A stretch of 64,000 nt of DNA, from positions 8,405,412 through 8,469,411 of the forward strand of contig NC_051102.1 of assembly GCF_901709675.1 (NCBI RefSeq), read 5' to 3'. A program made the translations under genes and the position numbers. This DNA is from Syngnathus acus (lineage: Eukaryota; Chordata; Actinopteri; Syngnathiformes; Syngnathidae). The notes under the pieces are model-generated. The model was not told the origin of the DNA and ran no database searches. It saw only the letters and a list, made by a program, of their open reading frames with translations. Positions 24,301 through 36,300 of the stretch are shown here, piece after piece (the stretch's first letter is position 1; every line of letters starts with the position of its first letter).

Positions 24301-27300
24301 TTGTATCCGCAACTTCTTCACTCTACTACTAAAAACACATTTGTTCCCCAGAGAAGAAAGTGGAGGTGGTCAAAGGGCTTACAGACGCCAGAACGCACGA
24401 GACAGAAACGGTTAGCCTCCAGGTGGAGCTCAACCAGGCTGATGTGGAAGGCTCGTGGACCCGGGACGGCATCAGGTTCAAATCGGGACCCAATGTCCTC
24501 ATCGCAGCTCTGGCAAAGACGCACAGCCTCACCTTGTCAAATCTGACGAGACAGGACGCCGGAACCATCGGTTTTCAAGCGGAAGGCGTACGGACTTCTT
24601 GTAAACTCATCGTCACAGGTTGGTTAGTTTCTTCCCAGATCCTGGATCATCAACTATCATGTCAGTGCTTTTTATCCTGCTTGTCATTAATCCGAAGAAG
24701 GGCCTAATATACAAATTGAGCCTATATTAATCCCGATGATTCAATAGAACCTCCCGCTACGATCTCAAGGCCTATTGTGGACATCAGCGTTGCTGAAAAG
24801 GAGAAGGTCACTTTGGAGTGTGAAGTATCTCGAACAAATGCGGAAGTAAAATGGATCAAGGTGAGAAGTTGCACCGCTGATTGAGTGATTTCGAAGTCTT
24901 CATGTGATAAAAATTCAACAGGATGATGTAGAACTGAAACCCGGGAAGAATCACGGTATTCACTCTTTGGGACGAAAACGCACCTTGATCATCAACAAAT
25001 GCGGCCCCGAAGACGCCGGCACTTATATCTGTCGCACTGCCGACGATAACACCTGTGCCAAGATCACCGTTCATGGTGAGCTTGCGCAACATTTCAAACC
25101 GCACCGGTGCCGCTTGTCAATCAAAACATAAGCAAAAAGCTTCCCGTTGCAGCCAGAGATGTTAAGATTGTGAAGAAGCTGGAGGATGTGGAGGTGATGG
25201 AGAAGGAGAGCGCTGCATTTGTCTGCGAGGTATCCCACGACGAGGTGGAGTGCCAGTGGTATAAGGGAAACGCCAAACTCAGAGTCAGCGACAATGTGAA
25301 GATGAGGCAAGAAGGTATAGTTGCAGATTTTCTGCTTCAAACTTATTACGGAATGATGACAGTCATTTTTTTTCTTTCTTTTTTGTGAACACAGGGAGGA
25401 CTTATGTGCTGCTCTTTAAAAGTGTGTCCCCGGCAGACATAGGTGAGATTAAGTTCACAGCTGAGAAGGCCTCATCATCCGCGCAACTCAAGGTCAAAGG
25501 TAAATGTATTTCTCTCAAAGCGTATTGATTGCATGTTTTTGTGGATGTCGATGGACTCATTTGACTTGGTAACAACTTATGAAAACCCACCTCGTAAAAT
25601 CTGATAAGAAACAATCTAACTTTGCAAGATAGAAATAAGTTTTTTTAAATATTTTCTGATGTGTTTAATGAATGAAACCATTGAAACAAATTTTGGAGTT
25701 CCTCCATCCCCCAAACATGCTCAAATTCGTGTGCTGTAGAGCTGCCCGTCAAGTTTGTGAAGAAACTCCGGGATAAGATAGCCATTTACAAACACCGCGG
25801 CCACCTGGAGTGCCAAGTCTCCCGCGCCAGCGCTCGAGTCAAGTGGTTCAAAAACAAAACGGAGCTCAAGGCGGGAAAGAAGTATGAGATCCAAAGTGAG
25901 GACGTGTACCGGAAACTCACCATCAACGACGTGGACGCCGCCGATGAAGACACGTACACGTGCGACGCCTCTGATGACAAGACATCCTGTAAACTGCTTG
26001 TGGAAGGTATTCATATAGAAGGACTGAGGACAGCAATCAATACGACATATTTTTGAGACTTTTATTTACAAATGGTTGTAACTCAGTGTGTTTTGTTTGA
26101 TTCGTTCACATTCTGTGTGAAAAAAAGAAACTAATCCGAGTGCAGCACTCACATTGATTAAAGTTTGATGTGCCGTGCACGTACAGTAATCATCTCATAC
26201 GAATTGGAAATATTCTTGCAAGGGCTGTTTGAATATTAGTTCAGAAAAATTGGATTTGATCTGGAGATTATAGTTAAATAAAATAATTTATAAGTGATGG
26301 CAGGTAAATTATAATAATAATAAAATAAGGCTCAACCTTGTATACTTGAATATATACAATGAAAACAAAGTAAATCTTATTTTTTTTAATGATAAAATTA
26401 ATTTTATGGGAAGAATTATTTTTAGGACACACCCATTTTTTTCTTAAATGATGATTTACTCTGCTCTTTTTAATATTGTAATCAGTTTCTAAGCAAACCT
26501 TTAATTTTACCCCCCCCCCACTTTAGAGCAGTCCATAAGCATTGTGCGCGACATGAGTTCCGTCGAGGTGACGGAACCTTTCGCCGCCGTCTTCGAAGTT
26601 GAGATCAGCATGGAACTGGTGAAACCGCCCATTTGGACTCTGGACGGAGTCACGGTGCAGGAGAGCGCCGACGTCGAGATGGAGAAGGAGGGCACCATGC
26701 ATCGTCTCACGTTCAAAAAGACCCGAGCATCCATGACTGGACCCGTGCAGTTCACGGCGGGCAAGAGCAAGTCGCTAGCCCAGCTTACAGTCAAAGGTAC
26801 TGTGTGTGTGTGGTGTGTATGTGTGTGTACAACTCATTTCCAATGCTGTCTTCTTTACACTCAGAGCGCCCCTTGGAGATTGCAGAGCCTATCAAAGATG
26901 TCAAAGCCAAGGAGAAAAGCTCCGCCATGCTCACTTGCAAATTCTCAGTCCCACCAAAAGACAAAGTGCACTGGTTTAAAGAACAGGCCCGACTGGCTTC
27001 GTCAGACAAATATAACATCAAACAAGACGCTACCAGAGCTCAACTCAACATTCACGCGCTGACCGAAGAGGACAGTGGCGAGTATCGCTGTCAGTCCGGA
27101 CCCGCTATGACCAAAGGCAATCTACTAGTTGAAGGTACCGTTTTTAAAAAAAAAAAACATTTTTTGTGGGATTAAGGAAGATGTTTGGAAAAAAGTTTTG
27201 TTGATACCCGCTTTCCTCTCTCAGTGCGTGACATTAAATTCACCAAGCACCTGGCTGACGCAGAAGTGGACGAAGAGAGCGACGCGGTGTTCACCTGCGA

Positions 27301-30300
27301 GGTCAACTACGCCGACGAGGAGGTCCGGTGGCTCCTGAACGACAAGGTGCTCTTCACCAATGAAGTCAACACCATAACCCATGAAGGAAAAGTGCATCAA
27401 CTCACACTTAAGAACCTGGCACCTCACGACGGGGGGACTATCACCGTAAATGTCCGCAAGGTGAAGGAGTCGGTCACACTCAAGGTTAAAGGTAAGAAGA
27501 TGAATGTGGGGTCATCATGAAAAATGTGATCACCGCAATTTGCTTGCTTAACTCTCCAGAAAAGCCCGCCCTCTTCCTGAAGTCCTTGGACGACGTTGTC
27601 GGTGAGGAGAAAGGTTCCATCACTCTGGCCTGCGAGGCATCCAAGACCAGGGTTTCTCCCACGTGGAGGAAAGAAGGCAACCCCTTGAAGGCTGGATCGA
27701 AATATGAGATCCTTCACACCGGCAGATCTTTGGGGCTGATCATCAAGGATGTGACCAAAGACGACGCAGGGGAGTACACTTGCGATCTTGGAACTGAAGT
27801 GTCCAAAGCCAAGGTCACTGTAAGAGGTCGGTGGCCCACACGGCATACACTCGAGAACCGGAAAAATTGCAATTCAATGTTTTCCCTCCCTAGAAATCGG
27901 CATCGGCATCACCAAATGGTTGAAGTCGGCCGAGGTGAACGAGGGGGAGACGTGCGGCTTCGAGTGCATCTTGTCTCGCGAGAGCGCCGACGAGTGCGCC
28001 TGGACGCTTAACGGCCAAAGCGTCACCAGCGGAGGCCGCTTCAAAGTCAACAGCAAAGGACGGAAGTACATGCTGACCGTCAAGGACGTCACCCCCGCCG
28101 ATGCCGGAGATGTGGTCTTCAGCATTAAAGATCTGACCTCCAAAGCAACGCTGAGTGTTGAAGGTGAGTTCGCTTTTCTTCAGTGTGCATTCGTGACGAG
28201 TGACGAGTTTGGTTGCAGGAAAAGCTTCGTCGCTCTCAAAGGAGCTGGAGAATATCAGCGTGGTTCGAGGTGAAGATGCCACGTTTACCTGCGAGGTGAC
28301 ACAGGCAAGCTCCGTTGTCAAATGGACAAAGGAGGGCAAAACCATAAGGAAGAGTCAAAAGTATGACATCATCAAGGAAGAGAAGCTCATGAAGCTGCTC
28401 ATCTTCAGCGTCTCCAGTAAAGACTCTGGAGAGTACAGTTGTGAGGTCATCGGAGGAGCAACCACAAAGGCCAGGCTTGAGGTGAAAGGTGAGAAGGAAA
28501 TGATTCATCTTCTACTCTTTAGTTCCAAAAACGTTCTACTGTTGGATTTGTGACACGAGTTAATGTTCAACAGAGCCAATCCATAAATTCACCAAAGAAC
28601 TCAAAGACAGCAAAGCAGACGAGAAGACCTCGGTGACTTTGCAGTGCGAAACGATCCAAAGCCCGTCTGCGGTTGCGTGGCTTAAAGGCCACACGGAGCT
28701 CAAGGCCGGCGCTCGATACGAGATGAGCCAGAAGGAAGGCGTCTTATCGCTCACCGTCAAACACCTCCAGGAAGACGACACTGACATCTACACTTGTGAC
28801 GTGGGCACGGCCAAAAGCATGGCCAAGCTGACTGTTAAAGGTCAATTCAAGTTGGGCTGATATTTTTCCCTCTACAAAACTCAAACTTTCTGAAGTACTA
28901 GTAGTATTGATACTACTACGATTGATACAGACTGAAAAAAAAAAACATTCTGAGTATTTTGTATGGTATTTAAAATTCTCTAAATGATCATTTGTTGTGT
29001 TTTTAGCCCTGCCAGCCACTTTCAAAGAAAAGCTTAAAAATCAAGATGCAAAGGAAGGAGAAACGGTGACACTTTGCTGTGAGCTTTCCAAGCCGGCAGC
29101 CAACGTTCAATGGAGGAAGGACTCTGAAATTCTCAGTGATGGAGAGACGTACCAAATAAGGCAGAAGGAGGCCATTTGTGAGCTTCGCATTAGGAACGCC
29201 AAGACGGACCATAGCGGGGAGTACTCGTGTCTATGTGGAGACCAGAAGACGTCGGCCTCCGTAAAAGTGAACGGTACTGATTTATATTTCCAAAACATAT
29301 CCATGTTAGGTTTATTAAAGTCTTTGAGTTGTCCATAGATATGAATAATTGTGTGTCCTGGAATTAGCAATCGACATTTTGAAGCACATTTTGACATCTA
29401 TCTTTGCCGCGCAGCATTGCCGCCATATTTCACGCTCCAGCTTCAGAGTCAGGATGCCGAGGAAGGATCCAAGGTTACTCTACGTTGCGAGACCTCCAAA
29501 CCTTTCGTCCCTGTGGAGTGGAAAAAGGGAGCGCAGGTGCTGACGTATGGCGAAAAGTACCAGATGAAGCAGCAGGCGTGCCAGAATGAGCTCCTCATCA
29601 ACCGAGCTGAGCCCGAAGACAGCGGAGACTACAGCTGTGTGTGCGGGGAGCAGACAACTACGGCCCGTGTCAAGATCAAGGGTATGAAGAACCTTGACTA
29701 AATTGGTAGCCTCATCAAACTTTGTTGCTGACCAAAACAGCAGCATTATTAACATTCAGCTTCAATTCCCAGCCTTGCCACTGACCTTCACAAAGAAGCT
29801 GCAGAGTCAAGAAGCCCAAGAGGGATCCGAGGTTACGCTACGCTGTGAGACATCAAAACCTGCGGCTCCAGTGGAGTGGAAGAAGGGAAGACAGGTGCTG
29901 AAGTCTGGAGACAAGTACCAGATGAAGCAGCAGGCGTGCGTCAATGAACTCCACATCAGACAAGCACTGCCAGAAGACAGTGGAGACTACAGCTGTGTGT
30001 GTGGGGACAACAACACTGCAGCTAGCATCACCATTAAAGGTAGGACAACGAATTATTTTAATCTACATGTCGTCGCTTGCTAACCGATTGCAAATACCAT
30101 TAGCGCAACCGGTGACCTTCACAAAGAAGCTGCAGAATCAGGACGCCCAAGAAGGATCCGGTGTTACTCTTCGCTGCGACACGTCCAAACCTTCAGTCCC
30201 AGTAGAGTGGAAGAAGGGAAGACAAGTTCTCAAGTCTAGTGAAAAGTACCAGATGAAGCAGCAGGCCACTGTGAATGAACTGGTGATTTATAAAGTCGAA

Positions 30301-33300
30301 GAGGGAGACTGCGGAGAGTACAGCTGTGCATGTGGCGAGGACAATACGGCTGCAAAACTCACCATCATAGGTAGGGCCATGTTTCAATCACTGACTTCTT
30401 TTTTTTTTTTTTTTTTTGTGGGAATCTACTCTAATGCCATGTCGATTGAAATTTGTGAAGCCCAACCGGTGACCTTCACAAAGAAGCTGCAGAATCAGGA
30501 GGCCGAAGAAGGATCCAGTGTGACCCTTCGCTGCGAAACATCCAAACCAGGAGTCTCGGTCGAGTGGAAGAAGGGAAGACGAGTCCTCAAGAGTGGAGAA
30601 ACGTACCAGATGAAGCAAGAGGCCACTGTGAATGAGCTCGTGATTCCTAAAGCGGCAAACCAAGACAGCGGAGAGTACACTTGTGTGTGCGGCGACAATG
30701 AAACGACAGCCACTCTCAAAATCAAAGGTAGGAAAATTGCTGACTTGAATTCAATTCAAATGTCTCCATTTGGCCGCTCATTTTACTTCTTTGTTGTCAA
30801 TTAGTTACAACCATCTTTTGATTCTGTTCCTCTGAAATTAGGGTGAAAGTTTTTTTTTTTTAACCAAAGTAGGTAACAAAATTATTCCCTCTCAGCTTCA
30901 CTCCCGGCTGCTAAAGTGGAATCAAAGAGGCTGGAAACGAAAGAAACTGTGCAAGGTATTTTGGATGGAGACAAGATGGCGCTTTTTTGTTCTTGTTGCT
31001 GGTTTGCATGAAGATTATTTGAACTGGAGGCATTTTGCTACTATTAATAAAAAAAAAAAAAAAATGCCAATAAGGCTGAAGCAACATTGCGAGTTGCTAA
31101 GGAAAAGCGGCAGAAGTGGGGAATACATGAAACACTAGTAGCTTACATGCTTTTGTTGTTTTTAATGGGAGTCAGTCCTGTGCATCTCTGCGGTCTGTGT
31201 CTCTGTGATTTGTGATCTTTGTTTTTGGTTTAGCTTCTGCTTTTGGCACACTGTTTGTCTTTTTATCACAAGTATGAGGAGCATATTGGTCGATTTGGTT
31301 GTCACTGAATGTCTAGCGAGTCCTCATTGTCTTATGTTGTCTGTGTGACACAAAGCGAATTTTTCCGACCGAGGTTCCAATAGCATGTTTGATTTCGTAG
31401 TTGTGACACTGCAACAGACCAGTGAAATCTCTAAACAGCAAATCGTCAAACAAGAAACTCGGGAGCTCAGAGTTGAAGGTAAACATTGAAGACTTGATAT
31501 TTGTATGCTACGCTTAGAAAGGTCTCTCGCCCCAAAGCTAGGTGGAATTGACTTCAGATGATTGATGGAAATAATCGTTGTACTTTAGCCCAAGCAGTGA
31601 CCTTCGCAAAGCAACTGCAGAGTCTGGAGGCCGACGAAGGATCCGCGGTTACCCTTCGCTGCGAGACTTCCAAACCTTTAGTCTCAGTGGAGTGGAAGAA
31701 GGGGACGCAGGTCCTGACGTACGGAGATAAGTACCGGATGAAGCAGCAGGCGTGCGCCAATGAACTGCTTATGGTCCGAGTGGGACCCGAAGACAGCGGA
31801 GACTACAGCTGTGTGTGCGGGGAGCAGACAACCACGGCCCACGTCAAGATCAAGGGTATCGCAGTTGAAAAGATGTGGAGACCTTGGAACAGCTTTCTAA
31901 AGCTTGTCTGTAATGAAAACATTATTTCCTCTTAGCCACGAAGCCAGCTGCTTCCCTCCCTGCTGCTAAAGTGGAAACAAAAATACTGCAAAGTAAAGAA
32001 AAAGTGGAAGGTATTCATGTTTATATGGCTTTTGGCTTGATGTGCTTTGTAATTGGTTTGTCCAGTCTGGCATTTAAATGGTTGTCATTTTTTGTTAGTG
32101 AGGTCGCAAAGTCCGAAGCCTTTATGTTGCAGAAAATGGATTTTATTTTTGCATTTGTGGCAATGAATCAGTGCAAAGCATTGCTGAGATTTGCAGACGT
32201 ATTATTTTTGCTATTTGGCACAAAGTGTCTGTCTGTCGTTTTTCTTCATGCCCAGTTGTGGCTCTCGCTTTATTTATTTATTTATTTATTTTATAAATTT
32301 CATTTTATTTAATTTTATTTTTTGTCAAGTGCTGCTTTTAACTAGCATGGGGGCTAAATAACTGGACCTTGTTGTCTTTGCCTCAGTGATTGTTGGCTTG
32401 TGTGGCCCAAAGCTTAAAAAAAAAAAAAAGAGCTTCAGATGTTCTGTTCCATTTGATAGTTGTGACACTGCAAGAGACCAGAGAGACTTCTAAAGAGCAA
32501 GTTGTGAAACAAGAGATGCGGAAGCTCAGCGTTGAAGGTAAAATTAAAGCGGTGGCGGCATTTATGTGGATGTTAATGGCAGGTCCTATTTTGCTCTGAT
32601 GATTTCGACCAATCGTCTTTCTGCACACTTTTTTGTGTTGCAATGGCGTTCTGGGATTTCCTTTCTTTTCTGGTCTTCTCCTTTGGATTCGTGGGTATCG
32701 GTGGTGTCTACATTATGCTTCAGCTCAAAAACTTGTGATAGTCTCCAAGTTTGTTGTGATCTTGAAACGGATTAAGTGTCGTGTTAGCTAGATTGGAAAA
32801 AGGCCGGGTGCAATTTGTACCCCCAAAATTAGGTTTGCAAAACAATCAGCCACTCTTTGAGGTAAGTTCAAATGTTGATTGTTGTGCAAAGCCGGATCTT
32901 GAAGTCATCAAGCTGCCCATGATCCCTTTTTCACCTCCAGTCCTGCCAGTCACGTTTCTCCGAGAAATGGAAAGCTGCCAAAGTGTCGAAGGAGAATGTG
33001 TTACTCTGCTCTGCGAGCTTTCCAAGCCGGGACTTTCCGTCGAGTGGAAGAAAGGAACTCAACTCCTGAGTTGTGGAGAAAAGTACCAGATGACACAAAA
33101 CGGATTTTGTTACGAACTCAAGATCTTTGATTTGAGACCTTGTGACACGGGAACATATTCATGCTCTTTTGAGGACACTGCAAGCTCCGCCTCCCTTAAA
33201 GTCAATGGTAGGATGGATATTCATCTCTTCAGATTCCAGCTTGCACATTCCTGTCATTTCATACTCTTTCTCCAATTTCCCATCTTCTCCATCCCCGTTC

Positions 33301-36300
33301 CCGATTCATATTGCATTGCGCCCGTCAGCTCTCCCAGTCACTTTTACAAAAGAGCTGGAAGACCAAAGCGCCGACGAAGGCCAAAGTGTGGCTTTGCGGT
33401 GTGAGCTCTCCAAATCCAGCGTCCCTGTTGAATGGAGGAAAGAACAACTCGGTCTTTGTCCGTGTTCCAAGTACGACATTGAGCAAAGTGAGCGTGTTGC
33501 CACGCTCGTAATCCACGACGTAGACAAGGAGGACGCGGGGCGTTATACGTGCGATGCCGGCTTCCATCAAAGCTCGGCATATGTGGCCGTGATGGGTATG
33601 TTTGCTGGCCGGTCCAAAACGGGGTACACACAGCTAACAAAACGGTCAAAGAGTCTGACCCCCCCCCCTCAAAACAAAAATGATGACTTCACTCAAATTT
33701 ATTTTGTCAAGTGGTGCACAAAATAAAACCATCAAGATGCGGATACAGTAAATTTTTTAAGAAGACTACTTGGGAAAAAAATAATCTGAATCCAGGTGAC
33801 TTTGTGCAACCACTTGATTGTCAAAAGAAATTGATGGGGGAAAAAAATGGAGTCAATTTTTATTTCCCCAGCATAAAAATGTCATTTCTGGTCATTATTT
33901 CTTTCCACAAATTCGACCAAAACATTTTAAGTGTGTGATGCGTTTGTGAACAATGAGTTTGAGAAGATGTGAATGCCCATCCAAATATTTCAGCATGTGC
34001 GGCTCACATTTAAAAAATGTTAATGTAGTTTATCAAAATAATTCACCAGCAGTAATTTGTAATGCGTGTACCCCGCTTCCGACTTTTTTTTTTCTCTCTC
34101 AGCAACATTTGCCCCAATTATAATGACTTCCTTTATTTCTAGCCCAGCCAGTGTTTTTCACAAGCCAACTGCAGAACCTGGAAAGGCAGTCAGGGGAGAG
34201 TGCCGTTCTCCACTGTGAGATCTCCAAACCTGGAGCTAGTGTGATCTGGAGACACGATGATAGGGTGCTGGTATCCAGCAACAAGTATCACTTGAAGCAG
34301 GCAGGGACGCTGGTAGAGCTCGTCATCTATAAATTACGGGCGGCCGACTCGGGGGAATACTCCTGCGACACGGGCACTCGCAAGACCTCGGCCACCCTCG
34401 CTGTGCAGGGTAGGCTCTTCTTCTTCGCTTCTTCTCATTCATTTCTCTTGAGCGTGAATTCAACCAGCTTGTATCTACTGATCTCCTTTTCATCTACATT
34501 TGATCCCTTCAAATGTAATTTGCCCTCACGTGTGGATTTTCTTTCTTCTCCCAACACCTAACGGCACAAACATTCAATCTCCCGTGTTTGATGGTTGGTC
34601 TCATCCCATCACCAATATTAACCCACCATCTTCTTCCTCGCCCCCCAAACACCATTCAAATACCCGCCCCGTCTCTCGCACAGAAGTGGAGGTGTCCGTC
34701 GTGAAATTCTTGGAGAGCTGCGTCGTGACCGAAGGCGAAGATGTCCACTTTGAGTGTGTAGTCTCGCGTGAAGACGCACCGCCGGCTGAGTGGAAACTTC
34801 AAGATGTCCCGCTTCAGAATAATGACATGAATGTTATTAAGACACAAGGTTGTAGTCACAGCCTCACGCTTCGAGGCGTCACGGCGGCAGACTCGGGCGT
34901 CGTCACTTTCTCGGTGGGCAATCACGCATCCACGGCCTCGCTGACTGTCAGAGGTAAGGTCATACATAGCACGTAAGACTTGACCTCCTTCATCCCGAAT
35001 GGAACGAATCTTCTACTCATTTGTTATTTCCTTTAAAAACTTGTCACTGTTTTGATCCAGTGTTAGATTCTGGAAAAAAAAAAAAGTGATTTATCCTAAG
35101 TGGCAACCGTCTTTTCTGGCAGCCCCGCCTGTTTTTTTCAAGAAGACCTTGGACAGCCAAGAGGGCACAGAGGGCGAAAAGGTCACCTTGTCCTGCCAGA
35201 CATCCAGCTCCGACTGCAAGGTGTCTTGGCGCAAGGGCTCAACTCTGCTCAGCCACGGGGAGAAATACAGCATAGAGCAGAGAGCTGACATTCACACGCT
35301 TAGCATTCACAAGCTGAAACCAGAAGACAGCGGGGAGTACAGCTGTGACACGGGCGACAACAAAAGCACCGCCGCTGTCAGCGTCAAAGGTAGTCAAGTG
35401 ATTAATCTTCAAATTTTCAAAGTGCACAAAACTGCAAATAAGTAAATTTCTGTCCTCAGAGCACGTGCGTATCCTACGGGAGTTGCACGACATCACCGTG
35501 CAAAGCGGGCAGGACGCCGTCTTCGAGGTGGAGTTGTCTCACGCCGGTGTGACCAATGCGCAGTGGTGGCTCGCTGACAACCTCCTCCAGAACAACGAAC
35601 TGAACCGGATGAGTAGCGACGGCAGAGTGCACCGCTTGGCCTTGAAGATGGTGACCACCGACGAATCGGGAGACGTCGCTTTTGTTGTGGGTGAAGAAAA
35701 GAGCGTTGCTTGTTTGTTGGTGGAGGAGAAACCAAAAGGTAACGGACACAAACGATCAGACCTGACTTGAAATGAAGCCGAATAATCCGTGTGCGCTTTC
35801 CAGTGCTCATTGTGGAAAAGCCGCACAACACGGCAGCGTTAGAGGGGGAAACCATCACCCTGGCTTGCACCATTTCCGACCCCGAGGCCACCGTGACCTG
35901 GATGAGAAACAACGTGGAGATCCAAGTGGGTCTCAAGTACGAGCTGAAGCAAAACAGAGTCCTCCGGCAGCTTCGCATTCACAACTTGGTGCCCGAAGAC
36001 GCGGGCACATACGCCTGCGAGACCCAAGATGATCGCTGTGACGTCGCCCTCACTGTGGAAGGTCACTAAAATTGCCACACACTTTACACACCCTATTTCT
36101 TGTCTTGCTGAAAAGAGTTGGGTGAGCAAACTATTTAACAGGTCATTCAAATGTAAACTTGACAGCTCACTCCCAATCCTCCTGTTTTAATCTCCCACCA
36201 GCTGCCCCGGCGTTCTTCACCAAGGAGCTGAAGAACCAGGACCTCGTCGAGGGCGACGATGTCACCCTCCGCTGCGAGCTCTCCAAGCCGGGTGTCCGTG

